Shown here in pieces: positions 14,579 to 26,637 of a stretch of DNA of 64,000 nucleotides. The notes under the pieces are model-generated. The model searched no databases. It was not told the origin of the DNA and worked only from the letters and a program-made list of their open reading frames with translations. This stretch comes from Rotaria macrura (lineage: Eukaryota; Rotifera; Eurotatoria; Philodinida; Philodinidae): the NCBI GenBank assembly GCA_900239685.1, contig OENT01000034.1, positions 1-64,000 of the forward strand, in the 5' to 3' direction. A program made the translations under genes and the position numbers. How positions within the stretch are numbered: the first letter of the stretch is position 1; each line of letters starts with the position of its first letter.

Positions 14579-17500
14579 TTATTTATAAACAATAAGATAT
14601 TCTGCATACGCTTGATCATCACGATATGTAACAAATATATGATTTCCATCAGTAGTCGTATCGAAACCTTCGGGGGGCGTTTTCATTTTAGAATTTCCTA
14701 TAGCACTTTGACCCACAATTACCTTGACCACGAACATATGTCGTTCACCATTCAATGTACTAGCTGTGGCATACTCGTGACTATAACTAGCATTTGCCGA
14801 AAAATAAGCTCCTTGTCCATATTTAATACCTGAAAATAAACGCATTGTTTTACAATACATTATCTAAAAGCAATCAAACAGACCATTGACTCCTGCAAAT
14901 GATCGATTAAAAAATGAACCGATAATTAGATCAACGGATTCTTGTTTACAACCATGAAATAATTGTTTCTCCGTATCTTTTTGAGGTGAGAAACTTTTGT
15001 ATGAATTGTATTGTGTATACCATTGTTTATTTTGAATACGTTCTATTCGAATCACTTGAGGTTTTTTAGCAGCCATTGTTTGGTTAAACAAAGCAAAAAC
15101 GCCTTTGAATTCAACAGAATTCTTCTCTAATGGAAATCGTGCAATACTTTCCGTTTGTAATTGCCAATATTTGGGTAAACCCGTATCAGCATATCGGTGA
15201 ATTTCACGTTGCACTTGGGTACTTACACATGTTTCGATTCCTTTCGTAAAGTCGATGATATATTCCACTGATTTGTCATCGGTGTACAGAAACTGCAAAA
15301 AGCATATGCGTTGATCATATTTGACTTATTCAAGTTACAAATTAATTAGTACTGTTAAAAATTTGTCACATTTATTTTCACTTGACGTTGCACTGTGCGC
15401 ACGTGTACGAAAACTTCAACTGTAGTACAAATAAAAAGATGAAAAATCATCAAACAGCAATGCTATCTCAAGATACTAATTCTACTAAGGTATCCACAGA
15501 AAATCCACGAGAATTTATTGATATTCAGAAGGTTTTTACTCACGAGAGAGCACCCTAAACTGAAAAATCAAATGTTGTTTAAAATCTGTGCTATGAAATG
15601 GATCTTGATGGTTAGTGTACAACGTCTCTTTTAAAATTGTTTTCTAAACATGTTTTCAAGTCGAATGATATATGATTGAAACAAAATTTAGATGATTGTC
15701 ATCAAATCTCAAAAAATCAACATAATGTACTTTGAAATCAATATTTGATTAGTGTAGAAATATCTCAACACTTATGCTAGAACTAAAACGTTTTTACTGA
15801 GACATAGATTCATTAGTACGCTATTCTAATTTGACAAGATAGCTTCACATCCTGTTTCATACGCATTCGGCTAGACTACATACGCTCGTGATATTGTGTT
15901 TTAAAACTGAGTTTTTCATCACTTATCAAATTCAGTAAAATGATAATACTTTCTAATCAGTATTAAAAGTAATTTGATGATGGAAAACTTCATCTCATTG
16001 TTCGAATGAAAATCGGAAAATAAATTTTTACTGTAACTATGCAATACCTATTGTCAACTGTTGTTATTATATTCATAAAATAAGATCAATATTTGATAGT
16101 AGTTGATTCTGCTATCCGCATAGAAATATTCTAATAATAATCATACTGTTTTCTATAGAGTATCAACAGAAATAAGAAAAAAAATAGCACTCAGATCCAT
16201 CATACTAATCAAGTATAGATATACTCGACTGACAATGACGAGTAATGGGTAGACTTCAAAATAGGAAAAAAATCAATACGTCTCTTATTTTCCTTTGATT
16301 GGCATCAGTAGAGATATAAAATTTCATACAATTGAAACTCCTCTATGATCCTTATTAACATTTCAGGTCACGTTCTATTTAGTGAGAAGTACATGATTGT
16401 AAATAACAACATTGAAAACGAATCAAATATAGTAAGTTTAGGCTTCTTATACTGATTAGTAAAATAAAAGAATGATATGACTCAATAATGTCGGTCTGTG
16501 TACCAAAGGTTTCATTTTGTTTAACAAGCAAATCATCTCTCTCGAAACTACTAAGAGTTACGTCCCTTGTTCGTCGCTGAACAACCTATTTTTTTCCCAG
16601 AACACGAAATAAAGTTAGAGTTTTCTGGGAACCGGTGCCATGCGATGTGTAGCTCAGTTTAAATGTCATGTTAAAATATTGAACTGTTCAAGGTTTCTCT
16701 CGGTATCCAGAGTCAAAAAGTACGTTTCTATTTTTCAAATATAATCATACGGATTTCTGATTGACGTAAAAATGTAGCTTCCATCTGCCGCTACAACTTA
16801 GCGACATTTGATTTTCTTGTTTGATAGTTTTCCCATAGATTCTCCATGAAACTCGTCAAAAAACATGAAAAATCGATAAATCATAGTGCGCTTGAGGTAA
16901 GAAATGTTGAGTTATCACACCGTTTATAAAACTCTAATATCAGCGCTTTTGTCAGAAATTGAGTTTGGTAAAGAGCTGAGAGGGTAAGGATGGAGGAGAG
17001 GTTGAATGACATTTAAAAATCACTATTCACCGAGCTGAACACAATAAAAACACTGGAGTAAATTTTTAATCTACATGCGATGGACTATTTTAGAGGTAGA
17101 TCAAATAGGTTTCTGTAAGACTTGAGTCTCTTCATATTCAAGCAGATCTAAGTAAGTGTGACAAAGTGATATTTGTTGATGTTTAAAACGGAATATTCTA
17201 CGAAATCCATGTCAAAGATGAGCTCAAAAGCTTTCTATTGATATTTGGAAAATAAGATATGTTCGTTCACGTTTGTAACAATAATACTTACTGTTTGCAG
17301 TTTAGATACTGATATATCCTCGATACGAGCATTTAACTCAGGAGTGTATTTTATCCAATTTCCATCATCTATTTTAAATGCCCAAATGATATCTCGAGAA
17401 ATGACCAATAAACGTGCTTGTTCGCTTTGCCTAAATTTTTCTTGATAATATTCATTTTCTGCTTCTCTGACTCCATCTTTCGAACCAAATATTTTAAAAT

Positions 17501-20435
17501 ATCCAATAAGCATATTCATATCAGGTACAACGTTTCGTTGAAAGCAGAACTTATAAAATGAATCGATAGCAGGTTGTGTCCATTTTTGAAGTGCAGTTTC
17601 ATTGCACTTTTCCTGAACTGTGACAGATTTAAGTACATGGTTGTCGAAGGCTTTCTTACACTCCTCTTGGTTCTCTTGTGTGTTAGATACAATACTAATA
17701 GTAAGCACTAAAATTAATACAAGCATTGAACGAACAGTTTATTTTCAATAAGTCTATGTTTAACGCACTTGTTAAAGTATACTTCAATTCAGTATCATTT
17801 ATCTGAATGTTACCTTTTTGAAGACTTTCCAGTTTCGTTTTAAATATATCAAAAACATCATCGTCACTTGGAAATATTACAAAATTTATTTGTAACAAAA
17901 CGTTTCTAGACTATAGTTGTGTTTGAGCTTCAATAAGCATTTCATTGGCGATGATACTTTTTTCGAAATTGTATTTTCCACACCCAATGGGTGGAAATGC
18001 AATTGACGTGTGATGAAAATTAATGGCGTGTTGAACAGCTGTACGAACGAAATTTCGAATCGATTGATAAAATGCTTCTTTGCTGCTTTGATCTATGTCC
18101 CATTTTAAAAATAGAAGTTTTCGACAAAGTAGTTGTCCAGAATCAGTTTCAATAGGTCCGGATGGCGAGACTTTTGATATTTCATCATATTTTATTTTCA
18201 CGGATTCTCCTGCTTTTTCAAGTATACCATCTCGCAGATATATCGATGTGTTGGAAACAACGACAAGATCGACCTGAAAATATTTATAAACAAGTTCCTT
18301 TTGTCGTGGTGCAAAAGTGTACAGTTCTTATTTTACTTTTTGCTCAGCTAAGTCACCCTTTTGAATTTCGATGGCTGCTGCTGTTAATCTATTTGAAACA
18401 TGATCTTGAGTTACGGCTTTTGGTATTTCACAAATTATATTTTTAATTTCCGAATGGATATCGATTTGACACTTGTAGCTACGTCCGATATTTTTGAGAT
18501 TGGTGAATTCATCTTGTGCAATTAAAGCAAAGGTTTCATTTTTAATTTCATAATTAATTGGTGTACATAACGAAGCTAATATAGTAATTTCTTTTTCGAT
18601 TGTATCATGGGCATAGCTAGGGGCTATAAATTCTCCATTTTTCAAAGGTTCGAGGATTGCCGCTTCATGAAAATGAATCTCGATTGCTTTTAATTCATCG
18701 TAACAGATTTCGAATAAAAAGTTAATCTATTCACAAAATTAAAAAAGCTTTTTTTTCGTTTTGGTTCAAAGAAGGAAAAGTCTACTCTCTACCTGTTTTT
18801 TTTCTAAATCAAGTTTAAACGTAGTTGATGCATATTTCATTTTGATTGCTTCTATTTGTTTCTCCAATTCAGCGACAATATCAATATAGCCAAATAATCG
18901 AATACACCTTTTTTCCAGCTTAATGAAAATATTCTCAGATTGTCTTTGACTTTTTAGTTTAAGAATTTCTTGTGCTAAATCACTTCTGCTAGTTGTTGTT
19001 AAATCAGCGTTCGACGGTAGAGATATTTCACGGAATACAAATTTCTTGATAAGCTTATCAATATCGGTACTAGTGATACATAAATTGGTAAGTTCGTTAC
19101 ATTTGTGGGCATCAAAATAAATTATAATAACACCTATCGTTTCATATTTGCATAGAATATGAAGATGTTCATGTAGTTCACTAAATGTTTGTATGATTGC
19201 AGCACACTCTGGATATTTAACCCACATTCCTATATGAGAAAATAAAATTTTAAAACTAATCTATATTTCAAAGATCATTCTCATGAATTCAATCATTACT
19301 TCATTAAGAATAGATTGAACTTTTTTTTCCTTTCCAAATCGAATCAATACATAATTATTACATGAACTACTTTTCATGCTTGTACTTTACCTTTTAACGT
19401 TTTATATAATAAGATTTCTATAAAAGAAAAACTTTGGAGAATGATTTAATTTATACCTGATTGTTCATCAAAAACTTTTGTACTCTTAGCTTCAAAAAGA
19501 GTTTGTAATGATTCTAGTGCTTGCCGATTTTTATCTTCATCTTGACTTCGAAATTCAATAATATACATGACATTTTCCAAATTCAATTTATCTTTCATCT
19601 TAGTGATGGTCGTTTCAACTGAATAAATTTCTTGTATTTCAGCTTTCAACTTATCGCAGAATTTAGGATGATCGAAAACTTCAGCACCAAACATGTGACT
19701 CGGAATCTTAAATTGACAACTAAACGTCGCTAGTTCAGGATCAGGACTTAAATAAAATTTTTGTTCAAATAATCTTTTATATTTATAAGCATGTAAATAA
19801 AAATAGAATTACATTATTTTCTTTTTTCCTGTGTATGGTCGTGTCTACAGATATACAAAATATTAAGGAATAATTATGAAAAGTTGTACTTTTTCTTCAG
19901 TTGGTCTTACTTCTGTCGCTGATATATCTAAATCATGCAGTAGTTCATCCTGTGTGCAAACATAGAATAGAATGTGGCATGATTAAATAGAGTTTTAGAA
20001 TATGTACCAAATCGCTTGTCACTGATGTTCGATTTTGTATAGCTCTTCTGCTAACGACGGATGTCGGACGTACATCCTACTTACAAAATATTCAATGGCA
20101 AATGATCATATTGATTCATCGATGATTTCATTTGTTCATACTATTATAGCGTCTGATCGTGTTTTTACATTTAGTGATGTTGTTGGTCGTTGAGAAACAG
20201 ACGCTTCGAATGCCTAGGCAAAATTTAATAGCTACTTAGTTATGATACAATCGTATGTCAGAAAATGATTACATCTAGACATTGATCAAAGTCTCCATCC
20301 ATTATTTCCTCTGAGAAAAAAAATACCATAAGTCATCCATGATACATAATAAGTTCAGATATTTCTTTTTCCTCGAGAGAAAAATAGGTTATCGAACGTA
20401 CTTCCCAATATTTCCTGTTCATTTGAATTTGACAT
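14579..20435 (-). CDS. PARP14-like mono-ADP-ribosyltransferase (macro, WWE, PARP), with an in-frame stop
   Basis: Macro-PARP that would attach ADP-ribose to proteins. Exons on the minus strand: 20435-20402, 20310-20273, 20213-20169, 20076-20008, 19949-19911, about 19770-19457, 19229-18793, 18726-18337, 18273-17769, 17707-17292, 15292-14884 and 14829-14579. Codon phase closes everywhere except before the sixth exon. Total is roughly 980 residues. Order of domains: short acidic N-terminus; KH/RRM-like repeats; one macro domain (IEIQKGDLAEQ, VDLVVVSNTSIYL, then FPPIGCGKYNFEKS); WWE (IIWAFKIDDGNWIKYTPELN) split by a 2-kb intron; PARP catalytic domain with VIRIERIQN, LFHG (NAD-binding His) and YGQGAYFSANASYS (second triad Tyr). 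It ends in QAYAEYLIVYK. I do not assign the third triad residue. An in-frame TAG at 17913-17911 interrupts the C-terminal part of the macro domain, so this copy may be a pseudogene. PARP14 is the closest vertebrate relative I recognise; the exact paralogue is unknown. Confidence 0.85.
15293..17291 (-). other. 2-kb intron within the WWE domain of the PARP-like gene
   Basis: The donor reads GTAAGT and the acceptor TTTTTGCAG. Joining them restores a continuous WWE domain in phase 0. I see no ORF with similarity, transposon ends or RNA gene inside. It is about thirty times longer than most introns of this gene. Confidence 0.75.
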
Positions 20436-21696
20436 TATTTTTTATACTCGAATTAAAAACGATGAGATTTGCTATTAATTAAATCGTTATCTAAAACTAA
20501 TAAAGATCTAGCTTACACTTGACTGTCAATTAATAGTTTATATTAAGATTCATAGTAAATAATATCAGCCATTTGAAAAATAAAAGTAGAAACGTGCGCA
20601 ATTGACAAAAACAACTCTAGAGAAAGCGAAGATTGTCACAAAAAATTTTACTCTTTTCCTTCATCATATTTATTAAGTGTTTTTTTCTTTCATGTATTTT
20701 AGTGTAGGCGTTTGTAGTTAAAGTGATGTTTCATTGCTTTTTTTCTCACATCTAATAATGCTGTGTGTATTGTCAGACGTAGAGGTATGAAACAACTATA
20801 GTTTCATACAAAATATAATGCAATTATTGATTACTGAAAACATAGTAATGCTAAAACACAGCTCATTGCCTTTGAGGTCCCTATTTAGGGAATCAAGTGT
20901 GTATTGTTTAATCAATGAAACATCTTGATTGAAATGATTATGTAATAATGACTTAACGGATCTTATTTTTTTTTATAGTACATGTACATTTAATGAAACG
21001 ACTCAGCTGGATGTTAAATTGATTGTTCTCTACTATAAGCATCATATGCTATGTTATTATAGTCACATATTCAAGCTTTCAATGTTTGAAAAAGAAATAA
21101 GTCAATATGTGACAATCGAGACACAGATGGCTATAGTATCGATCATTTGTCCTTAGTCTTGGGCACGTTCGTTGTTCTTTTTCTGACCTTGACAATGTCT
21201 TTTTCTTTTAATTCTGTTCGATCAATGCATAGGACGAAGAGTGACATGATTGCATATTTTTACATGAAATATGATCGATCACAATTTTTTAAGGTCAAAT
21301 ACTTGAAATCATTCGCTTTGCTATTCAATGAATCATCAAGTAAAAGCTAATACTTTCAAAATTTATTCGTTTTCATTTCTGCTAATTACGAGACTCTGTT
21401 CAACGGTCACGAACACATATGCGAGAATGAAAGAATGAAAAAAAAAGAAAAATGATCGAATAAAAGAATTTCGCTCGTGTCACTGGATACAATAAAACGA
21501 GAATGTTAATGAACTCATAGTGTGGCTCACACAAGAGGGAGGAGCGAGAATAAAGAAAGAGGAAGAGTGAGAAAAAAAAGTTATAACATAGAACAAATAG
21601 AAGAATTCTGTGTTGTCATTTTCAATAGATAGCTGTAAGACAATACATACTAATCAAATAAATATGATTATCCTTTGATTGAGAACAATAGTCAAC
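20436..21696. promoter_or_regulatory. Divergent promoter region between the PARP-like gene and fascin
   Basis: The two start codons face away from each other across 1.26 kb, so this stretch should contain both promoters and 5' UTRs. No coding similarity is visible. A purine-rich segment at about 21430-21600 (many GAGA/GAAA runs) is the only compositional feature I notice. No individual element can be assigned. Confidence 0.45.
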
Positions 21697-23653
21697 ATGC
21701 ATTCTGCTCTCAGGTTTCATTACATTCCAATCATCATAAAACATAATAATTAATATTTTATTTTCAATTTAGACCAAAGCCTTCGGTAAAATTACCTCCA
21801 TCACTTATTCCATCAACAAAAGATCATCATTCACAATTAGTAATAAAAAGATCTCCAATTAAAAACAAAGATCATGATCTAAATCCGATAAAAGTTATCA
21901 ACACTCATCATCATTCCAATTCTCCATCATTGAATACTACGACAATAGAAAAATATACATGGCCCTTAGGTTTACGAAATTCTAAAGGAAAATATTTAAC
22001 ATCGGAAACATTCGGCTGTAAGATCAATGCTAGTAAGTATCTTTTCCAATAGAGAAATTGTCCGTCATATTATTTAAAAGTTTTTTTTTTCTAGCTGGTA
22101 CATCTTTAAAACGAAAACAGATATGGACCATAATTTACAGTGTTCAAAATGATTGTATTTATCTTCAATCACCATTAAATCATTATTTATCTACAGATAA
22201 GTATGGTCGTCTAAAATGTGATTCAATAGAAGTTGATGATAATTGTCGTTTTCAACTTGAATTTAATCGAAATGGTCAATGGGCATTGAAATCTCTAACC
22301 TATGGTATGTATTTCGGTGGAGATATGGATCAATTACATTGCTTTAGTAAAGCACCAGAATGGTGGTCACCTCATTTAGCTGTTCATCCACAAGTAAACG
22401 ATTAGATTTACATTGTTCTTTCTTTGCTTGAATGATTTTTATCTAGATCAATCTAAAACATGTTGTTCGTAAACGTTATGCTAAATTGGATGAAGATGAA
22501 ATACATGTCGATGAAATAATTCCATGGGGTAGTGATGCCATACTTGCGGTCGAACCTATTAATGATCAATATTGTATTAGGTCAAGTAATGGACATTATC
22601 TTCATAAAGATGGAAAACTTTTAACAACACGAACTAATGAAACATTATTTACCATTGAACTACATAAAGGATTTTTGGCATTTAAAGATTATGAACAATA
22701 CTATTTGACAGCCGTTGGTCCATTAGGAATATTAACGACAAGAAATAAAATAGCCGGGAAAGATGAACAATTTCTATTAGAAGAGAGTAAATTGCAAGTA
22801 TGTCTCATAGCACCCAACGGTAAACTTGTGTCAATAAAGCAAGGTATTGATTTGTCAGCAAATCAACAAGAACGTGATCACAGTAGTATATTTCAACTTG
22901 AATACGATGATGAACATTTTCACGCGTATCATATTCGAACATATGATAATAAGTATTGGAAAATAGATGGCTTTAATGTACAAGCAATAGCAGATAAAAG
23001 GTTAAGTAGTTTTTAAATAAATGACTGAACCATGATAATGATTTCTTTCACTTCAACAATAAAAATTTTTAGATCTATTGATACAAGTTTTCAAATACAA
23101 TCAGCAGGTAATGGTCGTATAACATTTCAAGCATCGAATGGAAAATATATTGTTCCACATGCTACTGGACATATGCGTATTGTGAATGATCAAATAAATT
23201 CAAATGATGCATATTTCTTAATGAAATTTATCAATCGTCCATTTTGTGTATTCAAATGTGACTATGGTCATATCGGTTATCGACATAAACAATCACGTAT
23301 ACTTGAATGTAATAAATCTTCATTTATATTATTTACATTAGAAGAACCACAGGATCAGACACATTGTGAAGGGATGGTTTATCTTAAAGGTATGAAAAAA
23401 AATGAAATAGTTTAGTTTCTGCTATGTTTTTAAATTTTCAATAGGATCTGATGGACTTTATTGGGAACTATTAAATGATTTAAATTTAAGCGCTAATGGA
23501 TGTGAGCCATCGAAATTTGCATTAGAATTATGTTCTTCGTATTCACGGGTTGTTATCAAAGCACCAAATGGAATGTACTTGCGAGCAGAACAAAATGGCA
23601 ATATACGAGCAACATGTCAAAATAGTCGACAAGCGACACAATGGGAATTTTAG
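21697..23653 (+). CDS. FSCN1: Fascin, actin-bundling protein (six exons)
   Basis: Fascin packs F-actin into tight parallel bundles in filopodia and similar protrusions. Exons: 21697-21713, 21773-22032, 22095-22393, 22447-23000, 23073-23389 and 23445-23653. Total 1656 nt, 551 residues; introns are 53-72 bp and phases close. The four beta-trefoil repeats read well against vertebrate fascin: KYLTSETFGCKINATGTSLK (first trefoil, including the Ser equivalent to the PKC site Ser39), HPQINLKHVVRKRYA, GIDLSANQQERD, FLMKFINRPFCVFK (human FLMKLINRP) and a terminal QWEF like human LWEY. Compared with human fascin (493 residues) there is an extra N-terminal stretch of about 60 Pro/Ser/His/Lys-rich residues. 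The start is a 17-nt first exon chosen because it is the nearest ATG giving the right phase and a 59-nt intron; that start is less certain than the rest. Confidence 0.93.
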
Positions 23654-23719
23654 AAATAATATTACCTTTTTCTTCAAATATTTTCAATCCGATTGACTGT
23701 TTCTGATAATGTTGAACTT

Positions 23720-23725
23720 AATAAA
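23720..23725 (+). promoter_or_regulatory. Probable fascin polyadenylation signal
   Basis: AATAAA 67 bp beyond the fascin stop codon. Assigned by position and motif only. Confidence 0.45.
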
Positions 23726-26637
23726 TTACTCTGTATTTTGTATGTGAAAAGATAGATATACGATTGAATTTATTCACACGAGTGCTGTCATCCAGGTGTG
23801 AATGTGACATTTAATGGAATTTTGTCTTTTTTTCTTACATTCGAATCACTATGCGGTTATCTGTTTCTGAGACATGTGGTATTTTGTTTTTTTGCATGGA
23901 ATGGTTGTTATTTGAATTTTTAAAAGTCTTCCTATTGTAGTGACTGTAGATTAAAATAACAATTGGTGTGTTGATGTTTATGTTTTTTTCATATGATTAT
24001 GTTTTATGAAAGAAAAGAATACTAGTTTAAAACTAAAATGCTGGTTATTTACATTTTTTATTTTAAGAAGATTGACATCTCATTATACACATATGAAATG
24101 AAAACATATAAATGACAATTGAATTTTTACATGTGTATTAGGAGTATCGCTTATTGTGCTGGTTTTGAAAACAAGAAATGATTTATAGATCAAAATTTTA
24201 ATAAAATAATAAATGAAGGTGCAAGAATTTTGTGAAGGTTGTGTTGACTATTTCAGTTTTTATCATTACAAACATAAGATGTTTATAAAAGTAAGTTTAA
24301 TTCCAGTACCTAGTATCCAATACTGTCAATTGTGATCGTGATAAATCATTCTGATTTTTGTACTGATTTTTTGTTGACACATGTTCGACTACCATTTTTT
24401 GAAACAGTGCTTATGATATGTAGCGATTTGAAAAGGCTTTGCTCAAGTAGATCCTTGATCAAAATGTATTTGACTTAAAAGAAAAAGGAAAATCATTTCT
24501 TAGTTTTCCAAATATGATTGATCAAGTGATTTGGCCTACTATTATCTTTGGTATTCTTGGAACGATTGTGCCTAGTATAGCGTAGTTATCGAACTTCATT
24601 CGAGAAAGAAAATTCTTGCTTTCCTCTTATTTTACACTATTAGTTGTCTGTACAAGTTCGTTTAGTCTGATTTTGTTAAGTAAGGACCATGACACCAACG
24701 TAGTTTCTTGTGATTCATTTGTTACAGTGTAAACTTTCTTCATGGAACCTTCATTTCTACAGGCTTAATTCAAAAAACTAAAAATCAATAGAAAATGATG
24801 GACCTTTGTTATTTAACGAGATAAAAAATTATTGTCTTGAATAACAATTAAGAACAAAAAAGGGTTTAACTTGATATTTAATCGCTCTTGGTGGTTTTTT
24901 ATATCTAGATTTTCTCTCTCTTTCATCAAAGGACAAATAATGTCATGGAATTCTTTGTGTTTTTATCTGTTTTCCTCTCTTGCAAATTTCTGAAAAAGCA
25001 TATATTATTTGTACTCATTTCTTCACTCAACTTTAATCAATTATCTTTTCGAGGTTGTAGTTGATTACCTCTTTATCGATTAATATTCATTTAGAAATAA
25101 ATTTCGTTTTTATTCTATTTGAATAAATGTTGGTATAAATATGTTATTCCAGTCTGCTATAATTGATAATGATTGATTAAATTTTAATCATGGACCGACA
25201 GAAAATCGTCATATCGATACAATCGGATTATTAAAATTGGGAGGTTTTTCTGATTTGTACATAAAAAAAAACCAAATAGATAGATAGTTTTACAAATAAT
25301 TGTTCATTTCGTTCCATTTCAAAATGTGAACGAAGAAAATATGATCAATAATGTTCACGTACGCATAATAAATATTTCTTTTGGAAATTCATAAAGAAAA
25401 TCTAACTTATTTCATATAAATTTAGAGGACTTGCGATTCATTTTACTTTTGTAGTACTTTATCTTACAAAGTGTCATTATATTTGACTAATTTATGCGTA
25501 AAGCCTAACACAACAGTAAAGTCGGATTCAAATCGAACTATAAATTCGACATAAACTTAAGTATACGACATGGCAAGTCCTCAGATTGACTTCACTGTAA
25601 TTATAAGGTAAATGAGACGAGCAATAATCGAATGAAGAAGAATTATTTTGAATAATCTAGGTGTTTGAATTTGAAGATAGAAAAACCGAGTTAAATGAAT
25701 ACATAAAAAAGACACTGCTACACATAAATGAGGATCTCTAACTAAGATACTACTATTCGACTTTATAATTGAATACGGATATTTACGATTACGATTTGTG
25801 TCGATTTAATCGATAAATTAAGAAAGATATTTTATTCCTTTATTGATTTTCTCCACATCATTTCACTAGTTAAATATTGAAAATGAATTTGGAAAACACT
25901 CAAGCCATACTAAATAAGAAAGATCTGTTAAATAATGTGCCGGATGAATAAATAACAATCGCTACAATAACAATGACTTATGTTTCGGGTTCGAAGTTGG
26001 ATTATAATTTAATCGAGATTTGTTAATTGGTAATTCATCGATGAGGAATCATCTTAAGAATCCTGTTAACGTTAAAAGAATACTTTGCTCTTTCATTCAT
26101 CATCGAAATGCCATGTAATGACTGCGGTGAATTTCTTCTTATTGTCTTTTTCAGTTTGTCACTTTCATAAAGTTAACTAGGCAAACAACTAAATCAAGCA
26201 ATGTGAAAACCAACGTCGATATTAAGAATCGAAATCTCGTAATGAGAAGAAAATATTTAGTTCGGATCGGTTTTTCGATGAATTCGAAATGATGTTTATC
26301 TTTTGTATTTTTTATTCAGTGGAGACAGAATAATTTTTCGATTGTTGATCATGAGGGAAAATTTTGATTAAGGGACGAGTTCCTCTTCTTCTTCGATGAA
26401 AATGAGAAAACGATCAGTCTGGTTCGTTACATACTCGACCAAAACTCTTTTTTCTTCATTATTCGACGAATAAAATTTTTCCGAGCTACAATTTTGAAAT
26501 TTATTTTTCATTTCGACACCGAAATAGATCCAATTGCAATCGATCAAAGCTCATCGATTGAATTCATCTAGAGAGAGGTACTGTTATGACATTGTGAAAT
26601 GGTTTATCACATTCGCTGTCGTGCTTTATACGTCCGA
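23726..26637. other. Intergenic AT-rich stretch, nothing recognised
   Basis: About 2.9 kb between the fascin 3' end and the duplicated UTP20 fragment. I find no ORF with protein similarity, no inverted repeat long enough to call, and no RNA gene. The breakpoint with the duplicated UTP20 segment at its right edge is not marked by any repeat that I can see. Confidence 0.4.

Noticed and set aside
17911-17913. Idea that the TAG in the PARP gene is removed by a tiny intron
   Set aside because: No GT donor occurs in the preceding codons (EAQTQL), and the following frame continues the macro domain without loss, so splicing does not explain it.
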